Notes: a model not told the origin generated them from the sequence alone. Shown: positions 1 to 6,386, numbered from the stretch's first letter. The stretch is DNA of 8,939 bases from Desulfovibrio sp. (GCF_019424165.1 NZ_JAHZAA010000002.1:144167-153105); one strand, 5' to 3'. Translations and numbers: made by a program.

Positions 1-570
1 ACCGCCGACGTCAACTACACCAGCACCTATAACAAGGTGAAGCAGGAACTGCCCGGGGCCATGCAGATGCGCGACCTCAAGAGCGACATCACGGCATACG
101 CCCTGAGCACCGGCCTGCGTGCCGAATACAAGCTCAACACCCAATATGTGGACATCATCCCCCATCTGGGCGTGCGCTACATGTACGTGAGCACCGACTC
201 CTACGACGTGAAGAGCAACGGCACCGTCATGCGCGGGGATGAAATGAACCAGAATATCTGGACATTCCCCATCGGCGTGACCTTCAGCAAGCAGGTTGAA
301 ACCGGCAACGGCTGGTACGTGAAGCCCAACCTTGACCTCGGCATCATTCCCGCCACCGGCGATATTGAAGCCAAGAGCAAGATCCGCTTTACCGGAACCG
401 GCACCAAGGCCGAGCTGGACACCCATACAATGGATTACATGAGCTATACGGGTGGCCTTGGCCTTGACTTCGGCAATGACAACCTGAGCCTTGGCGTGAA
501 CTACAACATACAGGCCTCTGAGCACAGCACTTCGCACGGTGTGTTCGGCACGGTCCGCTACGAGTTCTAG
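1..570 (+). CDS. Autotransporter-type outer-membrane beta-barrel domain, C-terminal part
   Basis: The frame is open from base 1, so the true start lies upstream; 189 residues are visible before the TAG stop at 568-570. The sequence alternates short amphipathic strands rich in Tyr, Phe, Val and Gly with polar turns (for example GLRAEYKL, PHLGVRYMYV, WTFPIGVTF, GGLGLDFG, LSLGVNYNIQ). It ends in VRYEF, so a C-terminal Phe follows alternating hydrophobic residues; this is the recognition signal used by the BAM complex for outer-membrane barrels. The pattern matches the last strands of a 12-stranded autotransporter beta-domain as found in Desulfovibrio. The domain would sit in the outer membrane and carry a passenger domain that is not in this window, so the cargo function cannot be read here. 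An in-frame GTG at 37 is internal and is not proposed as a start. Another kind of outer-membrane barrel is possible but less likely. Confidence 0.8.
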   Translation, partial: TADVNYTSTYNKVKQELPGAMQMRDLKSDITAYALSTGLRAEYKLNTQYVDIIPHLGVRYMYVSTDSYDVKSNGTVMRGDEMNQNIWTFPIGVTFSKQVETGNGWYVKPNLDLGIIPATGDIEAKSKIRFTGTGTKAELDTHTMDYMSYTGGLGLDFGNDNLSLGVNYNIQASEHSTSHGVFGTVRYEF

Positions 571-665
571 GAAAACGCTGATTTATTCCGTCTGGCGGCG
601 TTGCTTTACTTTCTTTGAAACAGCCAAGGGCGGAAAAGCCTACTCCTGCTTCAAAAAAAGACCGC

Positions 666-710
666 GCCTTGCCAAACGAAACAACTGCGCGTTTGCAAGA
701 GGCTCTTTAA
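666..710 (+). terminator. Weak, bulged terminator-like hairpin after the autotransporter gene
   Basis: CTTGC-C-AAACG (668-678) pairs with CGTTTGCAAG (690-699) with one bulged base and an 11-nt loop; the short T-containing stretch TCTTTAA follows at 704-710. The stem is imperfect and the T-tract poor, so this may only be an RNA-stabilising structure at the 3' end of the barrel transcript. Confidence 0.3.
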
Positions 711-743
711 CCAGTAATGCATAACAGACCATAAACATCCGGT

Positions 744-767
744 GCGGGGCGGCTTACGCCGCCCCGC
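744..767 (+). terminator. Perfect 10-bp GC-rich hairpin, possible terminator for the autotransporter gene
   Basis: GCGGGGCGGC (744-753) and its exact complement (758-767) enclose the 4-nt loop TTAC. The bases after it, TTATGTTTGC, hold scattered T's rather than a clean run. It may act with the stronger terminator 40 bp downstream to stop the barrel transcript. Confidence 0.45.
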
Positions 768-809
768 TTATGTTTGCATAACACCACAAGCGCCCATACG
801 GCTTGTGTG

Positions 810-851
810 CCGTCCACGCCCTGCCCTTCCTTGGGCGCGGACGGTTTTTTT
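810..851 (+). terminator. Strong intrinsic terminator in the leader of the lipoprotein gene
   Basis: A 12-nt arm (810-821) pairs with 833-844 with a single A-C mismatch across an 11-nt loop, and seven T's follow directly (845-851). This is the standard Rho-independent form on the + strand. It ends 16 nt before the ATG at 868, with only the Shine-Dalgarno sequence between. It either ends the upstream transcript, leaving the lipoprotein to read-through, or acts as a conditional attenuator. Confidence 0.8.
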
Positions 852-867
852 CCGCCAAGGTGCATTT

Positions 868-1452
868 ATGACAAAACAAATACGTTTTGCAGCCTTGGGG
901 CTGCTCTGCATTCTTCTCACAGGATGCCTCAACTTCAGTGATCCGCCCAAGGTCGGGGTGGTGGATGTGGACCGCGTATTGCGCGAATCCCGCGCGGCCC
1001 ATGCCGCCGCCAAACATCTTGATGCCGTCCGCCAGCGCCTGAACGCGGGCTGGAACGAACTGCAAAAAGCTTACGCCGCCGCGCCGCCGAAAGAGCGTGA
1101 GCAGGCACTGGTTCAGGGCCTGCGCGCCCTGCGCAACCAGATGGCGCTGGAAGAAGCAGCGGCCAGACAGGTCGTTGTAAACCACATGCAGGCAGAAGCA
1201 GCCCGCTGGCGCGAAAGCTACAAGGCACAAATGGTGCTGACCCGCAGCGGCCTGCTGGACGCGGCACCCGGCATGGACATTACCGGAACCGTCATGGAGG
1301 CCATGAATCTGCATGAACCCGCATTTGCGGCACTGCCGACGGTGCATATCGAAGGCGGCGACAGTGCCGCAGAAAAAAGCCCGGCTGCCCCGGCGCCGTC
1401 CGCCAAACAGCGCCAACCTGCGGAAACCACGGCAAGCCCCAAGAAAAAATAA
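868..1452 (+). CDS. Skp/OmpH-like periplasmic chaperone anchored as a lipoprotein
   Basis: The 194-residue protein starts at ATG 868, chosen because AAGGTG lies 5 nt upstream and because the first residues form a lipoprotein signal peptide: a basic start (MTKQIR), a hydrophobic core, and the lipobox L17-T18-G19-C20. Leu at +2 is compatible with Lol transport to the outer membrane. The frame extends upstream to an ATG at 742, but that start would bury the signal and cross the terminator. Residues 28-40 (KVGVVDVDRVLRE) match the first strand and helix start of Skp/OmpH proteins. A long Ala/Gln/Arg-rich helical region follows (about 41-118), then VLTRSGLLDAAPGMDITGTVMEAMN (about 123-147), which matches the closing strand and DIT motif of that family. 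The last approximately 30 residues are a Pro/Ala/Lys-rich tail. The likely role is escorting unfolded outer-membrane proteins in the periplasm. Skp itself is soluble, so the lipid anchor is a family variation. The role is inferred from sequence pattern only. Confidence 0.7.
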   Translation: MTKQIRFAALGLLCILLTGCLNFSDPPKVGVVDVDRVLRESRAAHAAAKHLDAVRQRLNAGWNELQKAYAAAPPKEREQALVQGLRALRNQMALEEAAARQVVVNHMQAEAARWRESYKAQMVLTRSGLLDAAPGMDITGTVMEAMNLHEPAFAALPTVHIEGGDSAAEKSPAAPAPSAKQRQPAETTASPKKK

Positions 1453-1710
1453 TTCCGGTATGGAGCCGTTGATGTTTGAGATATGACGACTGTCCCTGTT
1501 TGGGACGCCCGCGCGGCGGGCGGCAGAGGGGGCCTGTTACGGGCTGCGCGACTTGTGTGCGGAGCTTCCCCGCTTCGCCCGATGATCCCCTGCGCGCCGC
1601 ACAATGCCAACACAGCGCAGCCCTGCCTGGCTGCTGCCCCTGCTGGAAATCATCAGTGCCTGCGCAGTACACTGACTGAAACGCGCCCGCCCAACAAAAC
1701 AGACAACGCC
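1453..1710. other. Intergenic region between convergent genes, no gene seen
   Basis: This stretch separates the + strand lipoprotein from the terminator of the - strand flagellar operon. It holds a compact hairpin (CGCCCGC at 1506-1512 pairing with 1516-1522 across a 3-nt loop) without a T-run, possibly protecting the 3' end of the lipoprotein mRNA. Open frames here (for example 1483-1740 +, 1537-1719 -) lack a ribosome binding site and any family pattern; they look like chance frames in GC-rich DNA. Confidence 0.5.
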
Positions 1711-1754
1711 AAAAAGCAAGGCCCCTTTTTCAATAACTGAAAAAGGGGCCTTGC
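1711..1754 (-). terminator. Intrinsic terminator of the flgN-flgK-flgL-csrA-fliW operon
   Basis: The arms 1716-1732 and 1738-1754 are perfect complements (17 bp) around a 5-nt loop. Read on the - strand, the hairpin is followed by TTTTT (bases 1715-1711). It lies 46 bp after the fliW stop, as expected for the operon end. On the + strand the hairpin is followed by A's, so it should not be an efficient terminator for the lipoprotein transcript. Confidence 0.88.
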
Positions 1755-1799
1755 AAAAAACCGGTGCAGACTTGCGCCCCTCAAGGGCGGCAAGGGCAG

Positions 1800-2300
1800 C
1801 TATTCCGCAGGCGCGGCGTCGCTTTTTTCTGCCGGCCCGTTTTCGCCAACGGGCTTAAGGCTGTGCATGTATATCTGCTGCGGGCCATCAGAGCATTGGG
1901 GAACCTGAAGGCCAACACGCTCGCGTGAATTGATGACAATCGGCCCGGCCAGATTGAGTGCCGCCTCGCCGGGCTGCCCGGCGGGGATGGTGACCGTAAC
2001 CAGAACCGCGGCTTCATCCAGACCGGATATGCGCAGAAGCTGCTTTTCGGCTTCGCCCATGGCAGGCGCATACGCGCCTTTTTCCATAAAACTGTATGGA
2101 TCAGCCACCAGCAGCCCCACCACGGGGTTGTTCATGCTTTGCAGGATAAGCAGAGGGGCCTCGGGCCGTATCTGCAACAGGATGAAATCCCGTTCATTTT
2201 CAAAACCGGCCAGCCCGCGCGGAAAGTGTACAACCTTGTCGGCATCGACACTCCGGCGGCCAAGGCGGGTATCGATTTCTATTTCTTTGTTTCGTGCCAT
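1800..2300 (-). CDS. fliW: FliW, protein antagonist of CsrA and flagellar assembly factor
   Basis: The 166-residue protein has the FliW pattern throughout: HFPRGLAGFE at 25-34, the LILQSMNNPVVGLLVADP core at about 51-68, VTVTIP at 101-106, the NLAGPIVIN segment at 116-124, and the closing GLQVP/YMHSL strands (130-148). It runs about 15-20 residues past the usual end in an acidic Ala/Pro/Glu tail. In Bacillus subtilis, FliW is sequestered by flagellin; when flagellin is exported, free FliW binds CsrA and relieves translational repression of flagellin. The ATG at 2300 lies inside the csrA 3' end (22-nt overlap) and has no good Shine-Dalgarno sequence, which suggests translation coupled to csrA. 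It is the last gene before the terminator at 1711-1754. Confidence 0.95.
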   Translation of the reverse strand: MARNKEIEIDTRLGRRSVDADKVVHFPRGLAGFENERDFILLQIRPEAPLLILQSMNNPVVGLLVADPYSFMEKGAYAPAMGEAEKQLLRISGLDEAAVLVTVTIPAGQPGEAALNLAGPIVINSRERVGLQVPQCSDGPQQIYMHSLKPVGENGPAEKSDAAPAE

Positions 2301-2515
2301 AATTCAGCAGCCACCATAAGGTCGTTGTTACTGGTTTCAAGGGCGCGGCGGTTTTCCTCCACAACCCGTTTATACACTTCCTCGCGGTAAACGGTTGTGT
2401 CGCCCGGCACTTCCAGGCCAAGCTTGACCTGTTTGCCCTGCATACCCAGAACGGTTATGCGTATGTTTTCGCCGAGATACAGGCTTTCACCCGGGCGGCG
2501 CGTCAGTATAAGCAT
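2279..2515 (-). CDS. csrA: CsrA, RNA-binding translational regulator
   Basis: The 78-residue protein begins MLILTRRPGE and carries the conserved RNA-contact residues L4, R6, R7 and R44 (in VYREEVY). CsrA dimers bind GGA-containing loops near ribosome binding sites and usually repress translation. The C-terminal helix continues to residue 78, longer than in E. coli (61 residues) and similar to CsrA proteins that are antagonised non-competitively by FliW. The ATG at 2515 is 12 nt after the flgL stop; the region between has only a weak AGGT as a ribosome binding site, so reinitiation after flgL is likely. The 3' end overlaps fliW by 22 nt. Placement after flgL and before fliW fits control of flagellin synthesis; the flagellin gene is not in this window. 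Confidence 0.97.
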   Translation of the reverse strand: MLILTRRPGESLYLGENIRITVLGMQGKQVKLGLEVPGDTTVYREEVYKRVVEENRRALETSNNDLMVAAELWHETKK

Positions 2516-2527
2516 AGATGCTACCTG

Positions 2528-4066
2528 TTATATGTACTTGGCAAGACTCATCTGCATGATCATAGAAGAAGACTGAAGCACCGTCTGGTACGTCAACTGC
2601 TGCCGCGTAAGCTTTGCCAGCAGCTCTGTCAGGTCGATGTCTTCGGTATAGCTCAATCGTTCTTCCTGGTCCAGCTTTTGAAAGCTGAGCACGTCCTGGG
2701 CCATGCTGACGCGGTTTTCCAGCCCGCCGATGCGGGCCTCGTGCGCAAGAATATGGGCATGCGCCTGCTCGATGGCGGCCAGGCTTTTCTGGCAGCCTTC
2801 CTGATTATTGTTTTCGCAGTAGGCGATGAATTCGCCCACCACGTCAAAAAGGTTCTGGCCGCCCTCAAGCGCCGGCTGCCCCTGATAGTAGCCCCCGAAA
2901 ATATCCTTGCCCACGTTGTTCACAGAGATGTAGGTTCCCTGCATTATTTCAAGGTTCAGGTTGGCGCGCGAGGGATGGATGAGAACCTGCGTGCCAGCGT
3001 CAATGACGCTTGTGGGCGGGTTGGTGGCTGTGGCGTCCACGTCCATATAGCCGCCCGGCACCGGCAGGCGCACAGTGCCGCCCCCCGTGGTCTGGCCCGA
3101 AGCCGTGACCCAGGTTCCGCCGTTATCCAGGCTGTAGGAATAATTGAACGCCGTGCCGGTGGAGTTCAGGTCCACGGTATTGTCCATACGCACCAGCACG
3201 TTATTGCCAAAAGCTCCGTTGGCCGATGTTTGCAGCCCGGCGGGACCGCCCATGACGGTCATTTCCGGCGGCGGATCGTTGTCGTCGCCCTGGTAGACGG
3301 CCGTAGGCCGTATATAGACGAGCGTGCCGTTCTTGGCTCCGGGGCCGAGGCTTGTATCCGCCGCGCTGACGGCCATATCCTGATCCATAGTAATGGTTAC
3401 GCCATCGGCCACCAGGGTGCGGCTGCCCGCAGGCACGGTGCTTGTGGTCCAGGTGTCGCCGCCGTCCTTGGACCAGCGGTAGGTCAGCGTATCCGTACCC
3501 AGGGTTCCGTCATCCGTGAACTGGATCATCATGGAGGTATTGCTTGCGCCATCAATGGAGTAATGGCCCTGGCTGATCTCGCTGTTCCACGTATCATCCC
3601 AGCAGGTCAGGCCCAGGCTCTGCTCGTAGGCGTTCAGATCGTAACGCTGCCCGGCAAAAATGCTCTTGCCGTTGAACTGCGTATTGGACAGGTTGAGAAT
3701 CTGGCCGAAAATTTCGCGCGCTTCCTGGGCAATGAGCTTGCGCTGATCAGCCGTGGTGCCGGTGGCTGCCTGCTCCATGCGGCTCTTGAGGCTGATGATG
3801 GCATTGCTCAACTGGGTTCCCAGCACGTTATCCGTCAGTTCAAGCCAGCCCTTGGCCGTATCACAGTTGGACTGATACTGCTTGGTGGCGCTGATATCAT
3901 CTCTGGTCATGAGCACACGGTACATGCCCGCAGGATCATCGGAAGGACGATTGATCTTTTTCTGCGTTGAGCCTTGTTCATTACTTTCCATATATGAAGA
4001 AAGGCTCTTCTGCATCTGCCCCACCATGGTATTATACATGGAGCTTTGTGTTACGCGAATGGACAT
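2528..4066 (-). CDS. flgL: FlgL, hook-associated protein 3 (hook-filament junction), enlarged
   Basis: The start at 4066 is chosen because AAGGAG lies 5 nt upstream and MSIRVTQSSMYNTMV is the classic FlgL N-terminus; a frame start at 4102 would add 12 residues without support. The 512-residue protein has flagellin-like ends: N-terminal D0/D1 helices (about 1-150, with INRPSDDPAGM at 38-48) and a C-terminal helix pair (about 440-512, ending MSLAKYI). E. coli FlgL has 317 residues; the surplus is a central region of about 200 residues with two related beta-rich modules (about 192-256 and 305-368), each with an Asp-box (SKDGGDTW at 199-206, SLDNGGTW at 312-319). Four cysteines (68, 155, 417, 425) are unusual for an axial flagellar protein. 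FlgL is exported by the flagellar type III apparatus and sits between FlgK and the flagellin filament. FlgN is its likely chaperone. The 168-bp gap from flgK is the longest within the flgN-fliW run. Confidence 0.95.
   Translation of the reverse strand: MSIRVTQSSMYNTMVGQMQKSLSSYMESNEQGSTQKKINRPSDDPAGMYRVLMTRDDISATKQYQSNCDTAKGWLELTDNVLGTQLSNAIISLKSRMEQAATGTTADQRKLIAQEAREIFGQILNLSNTQFNGKSIFAGQRYDLNAYEQSLGLTCWDDTWNSEISQGHYSIDGASNTSMMIQFTDDGTLGTDTLTYRWSKDGGDTWTTSTVPAGSRTLVADGVTITMDQDMAVSAADTSLGPGAKNGTLVYIRPTAVYQGDDNDPPPEMTVMGGPAGLQTSANGAFGNNVLVRMDNTVDLNSTGTAFNYSYSLDNGGTWVTASGQTTGGGTVRLPVPGGYMDVDATATNPPTSVIDAGTQVLIHPSRANLNLEIMQGTYISVNNVGKDIFGGYYQGQPALEGGQNLFDVVGEFIAYCENNNQEGCQKSLAAIEQAHAHILAHEARIGGLENRVSMAQDVLSFQKLDQEERLSYTEDIDLTELLAKLTRQQLTYQTVLQSSSMIMQMSLAKYI
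2963..3154 (-). repeat. FlgL internal module, copy B
   Basis: This encodes residues about 305-368 of FlgL, from TAFNYSYSLDNGGTW to GTQVLIHPSRA. Its layout parallels copy A: an aromatic-rich strand, the Asp-box, a Gly-rich turn, a VxLxVxGG strand, and an exit strand ending in IHP. The similarity is at protein level and divergent; no DNA-level repeat is evident. Confidence 0.55.
3299..3493 (-). repeat. FlgL internal module, copy A
   Basis: This encodes residues about 192-256 of FlgL, from DTLTYRWSKDGGDTW to GTLVYIRPTA. It matches copy B in order of elements, with Asp-box SKDGGDTW and exit strand ending in IRP. A similar unit is found once in FlgK (about residues 276-354, SLDGGKTW to VGDQFDIVP). 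Confidence 0.55.
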
Positions 4067-4235
4067 GGCAACTCCTTGAGCATATTCTCGCCGGAAAAAC
4101 ACGTGTCCGAGTATTTAAAGCGCCCCTGTACAGCCACGGACAGGCCTGACGGCATTGCGTCTGGAAACAGTTACGCTGAGGCTATCGTTTAACGGGCCGC
4201 CACATGCGCGCGCATGTGGCTTCCGGTGCAGGTCC
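4067..4235. other. flgK-flgL intergenic spacer
   Basis: This is the only long gap between flgN and fliW. It contains the 22-bp perfect palindrome at 4199-4220 and the flgL ribosome binding site (AAGGAG on the - strand, 4072-4077). A weak sigma-54-like string (TGGC...GC, GG-N10-GC spacing but TT of the -12 box replaced by GG) lies about 60 bp upstream of flgL; I do not call it a promoter. Confidence 0.5.
4199..4220. repeat. Perfect 22-bp palindrome between flgK and flgL
   Basis: Bases 4199-4220 equal their own reverse complement, with alternating CG steps at the centre (GCGCGC). As RNA it could form a stem of about 9 bp with a tight loop. No T-run follows on either strand, so it is not a standard terminator. 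It may tune read-through or protect the flgK mRNA end, or be a protein-binding site. Confidence 0.75.
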
Positions 4236-6383
4236 CTACTGCTTGAGGCCCAGCAGGGTTTGCAGCATCTGGTCAGCGGTGGTGATAAGTTTGGCCGCTG
4301 CCGTGTAGGAATGCTGAAATTTTATGAGGTTGGACATTTCCTCATCCAGGTTCACCCCTGTTACCGAGGTCACCCGGTCTTCAAGGTCGGTGGCGAGGGC
4401 CTTGTGGTATTCCGCATTGGTTTTGGCAAGCCTTTTGTCAGCGCCCACGGTGGTCACCAGGGTAGCGTAGTATTCGCCGATGCTCTGGTTGCTTACGGTC
4501 TTCCAGGTGGTGGAAACCGTCACCTTTTTGCTGGCAAGCTCCCCTATGGCCGTGGCCGTGACGTTATCGCCCTTGTTGGCCTGGTTCTGCCCGTTCACGG
4601 CCCCGGCGGCGATCAGGTTGACATTGCTGTGCAACTGGCTGTTCACCGCCATATTGGTAGCGCTGTCGCCCGTAAAAAACGTATTTATGCCAAGCGCGGC
4701 CATAAGCCCCGTGCTGTCCACCCCCATGGCAAAACTGACGTTGCAGGCCGGATTGGCCTCTATGAGCAGCTTGCCGTCCTGGATGGTCGCCTTGAGCATG
4801 TTGAGGCCAGGCGCGTTGGCATCGGGAAAGCTGCTGTTGATGACGTTGCACACGTCCTGCAGGGTGTGGTAGGCCGGGTCGAAATTCACGGTTCCGGGAG
4901 GCGTGATGGAGCTGAAGTCCAGTGTGTTGCTTCCGGCGGCGGTATTGCGAAAATCTCCGGTGGTCTTGTCGTAAAAAAAGATGTTTACGTTGCCGCTTTG
5001 CAGTCTGTCCGCATAGGGCATGATGGCCTGGGGCGAGCCAAGGGGCTGCTGCGTGCTCTGCACCTTTTGCGAGCCCTGGGCATAATTCAGCATTTCCGTG
5101 CCGGTTCCCTGGCTGTGCAGGCGGTTGACCTCCCAGATAAGGGACGAGGCCACGGCATTGAGTTCATCAAGGTAACGGCCGCAATTGTCGTCACGCACGG
5201 TAAAATACGAAGTCAGCTTGCCGCCGGTAACGCGGTTCTTGTTTTCCGAACCGTCAAAAAAGGTCTGGGGCGTGACGTTCTGCGGGCCGCGCGTCGGCTC
5301 TATCCAGTACAGGCCGCTCATGGGCACGATGTCGAACTGGTCGCCCACGGTAAAATTGTCTGTGGCGGTGAAAGAAATCTTGAGATTCTTTACCTGTACG
5401 GGATCTACCTTGCCGTCGCCATCGGTATCGGTGATCTCAAAGCGCATTTCCTTGCCGTCTTCATCACGCAGCCAGGTTTTGCCGCCGTCGAGCGACACGC
5501 GAAAACTGGGTGGCGGCACATCACCCGCTTTGCCGCCGGTGACGATATCCACAGTATATTCGTGGTTGTCCGTACCCTGAAATTCGATAGCACCCTTATA
5601 GGCCGATCCGACGCTCAGATGGCTTTCGGAGCGCGGCCCCATCACCTCAAGCACATTGACGTTCTGCCCCTGCACCAGCGGCTGCCCGGTGGTGAGCTGC
5701 ACGGTAAAGTTGCCCTTGCCGTTGTCGATGGTCTCCACATCCACAAGGCTTGCCAGTTCGCGCACCATCTGGTCGCGCTGGTCAAGCAGCGCGTTGGGAT
5801 TGCTCACACCGTCAACAGTGTTGGTGGTGATCTGCCTGTTGAGGTCGGCAATGCCCCGGGACAGGGCGTTGATGCGGTCCACAGACTGCTTGATGGATAC
5901 ATCCATCTCGTTCTGTATGGCCTTGAGCCCGGCCGCGGTGCTGCTGAACATGTCGCTCAGGTTGTCGGCCTGCGAAAGCAGGCTTTCACGATAGGCATTA
6001 TCGTCCGGCAACTGGGTGAGGTCTTGCCACCCTTTGAAGAATTTATCCAAAGACGAGCTTATGCCCGCCCGGTTGGATTCGTTGAACAGGTTTTCCACCG
6101 AAGAGAGGATCATGTCCTGCTCTTTCCAGCGGGAAGAGTTGGTGGACTGGCGCACATAGGAGCGCTCAAGAAAGGCGTCAAAAAAGCGCATGATCTGCTG
6201 GGCATTGACGCCAAGACTTTCGCCGCCCGGCTTGGCGGTGATGGTTCCGGCGTCACGCTGATCCACATACCGGCGGGAATAGCCCTCGGTATCGGCATTG
6301 GCAATATTGCTGCCGGTAACCGATATCCACGCCTGTGAGGCTCCAAGAGCCGTCTTGCCGATATTGAGCAGACCGTTAAGCAT
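4236..6383 (-). CDS. flgK: FlgK, hook-associated protein 1 (hook-filament junction), enlarged
   Basis: The 715-residue protein begins MLNGLLNIGKTALGASQAW with SVTGSNIANADTEGYSRR (21-38), the standard axial N-terminal helix motif. It also shows the FlgK segment FFKGWQDLTQLPDD (115-128) and ends with the matching C-terminal helix (NLDEEMSNLIKFQHSYTAAAKLI... at 678-700, stopping at LLGLKQ). E. coli FlgK has 547 residues; the extra mass is in the central region. That region includes an Asp-box, SLDGGKTW (297-304), and an EF-hand-like loop with D319, D321, D323, G324 and D327. Three cysteines occur (401, 512, 547). FlgK is exported by the flagellar type III system and forms the first junction ring on the hook. 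The ATG is 3 nt after the flgN stop, with the Shine-Dalgarno GGGAGG inside the flgN end, so the two are translationally linked. Confidence 0.97.
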   Translation of the reverse strand: MLNGLLNIGKTALGASQAWISVTGSNIANADTEGYSRRYVDQRDAGTITAKPGGESLGVNAQQIMRFFDAFLERSYVRQSTNSSRWKEQDMILSSVENLFNESNRAGISSSLDKFFKGWQDLTQLPDDNAYRESLLSQADNLSDMFSSTAAGLKAIQNEMDVSIKQSVDRINALSRGIADLNRQITTNTVDGVSNPNALLDQRDQMVRELASLVDVETIDNGKGNFTVQLTTGQPLVQGQNVNVLEVMGPRSESHLSVGSAYKGAIEFQGTDNHEYTVDIVTGGKAGDVPPPSFRVSLDGGKTWLRDEDGKEMRFEITDTDGDGKVDPVQVKNLKISFTATDNFTVGDQFDIVPMSGLYWIEPTRGPQNVTPQTFFDGSENKNRVTGGKLTSYFTVRDDNCGRYLDELNAVASSLIWEVNRLHSQGTGTEMLNYAQGSQKVQSTQQPLGSPQAIMPYADRLQSGNVNIFFYDKTTGDFRNTAAGSNTLDFSSITPPGTVNFDPAYHTLQDVCNVINSSFPDANAPGLNMLKATIQDGKLLIEANPACNVSFAMGVDSTGLMAALGINTFFTGDSATNMAVNSQLHSNVNLIAAGAVNGQNQANKGDNVTATAIGELASKKVTVSTTWKTVSNQSIGEYYATLVTTVGADKRLAKTNAEYHKALATDLEDRVTSVTGVNLDEEMSNLIKFQHSYTAAAKLITTADQMLQTLLGLKQ

Positions 6384-6386
6384 GAC

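Larger units (their letters stand above)
571..867. other. Gene-free spacer with three hairpins between barrel gene and lipoprotein gene
   Basis: No reading frame here has a credible start or a recognisable protein. The spacer holds a bulged hairpin (666-703), a perfect 10-bp hairpin (744-767) and a strong intrinsic terminator (810-851). A 9-nt direct repeat, TGCATAACA, occurs at 718-726 and 775-783, on either side of the middle hairpin. I see no convincing sigma-70 -35/-10 pair, although a promoter for the downstream lipoprotein must lie here or further upstream. Confidence 0.5.

Noticed and set aside
754..1416. 220-codon open frame on the - strand, antisense to the lipoprotein gene
   Set aside because: The + strand frame has a lipobox, a Shine-Dalgarno sequence and the Skp pattern; the antisense translation has an unnatural His/Cys/Arg composition.
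1506..1522. Hairpin downstream of the lipoprotein gene as its terminator
   Set aside because: The 7-bp stem is followed by purine-rich sequence with no T-run; kept only as a possible RNA structure in the intergenic entry.
1483..1740. Possible 85-aa small protein on the + strand after the lipoprotein
   Set aside because: No ribosome binding site, no pattern, and its stop codon lies inside the operon terminator hairpin of the opposite strand.
2678..3970. 430-codon open frame on the + strand, antisense to flgL
   Set aside because: Same reasons: shadow of a clear flgL, no ribosome binding site and no recognisable domain.
4072..4077. AAGGAG ribosome binding site of flgL as a CsrA target (AnGGA core)
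   Set aside because: The core overlaps any good Shine-Dalgarno sequence by chance and I could not find a stable hairpin presenting it in a loop.
4110..4135. Sigma-54-like string (TGGC...GC with 10-nt GG to GC spacing) upstream of flgL on the - strand
   Set aside because: Only the invariant dinucleotides fit; the TT of the -12 box and most of CACG are missing, so chance is likely.
4155..6338. 727-codon open frame on the + strand, antisense to flgK
   Set aside because: It mirrors flgK codon structure in GC-rich DNA, its translation is rich in His/Gly/Arg with no family pattern, and it has no ribosome binding site; flgK on the other strand is unmistakable.
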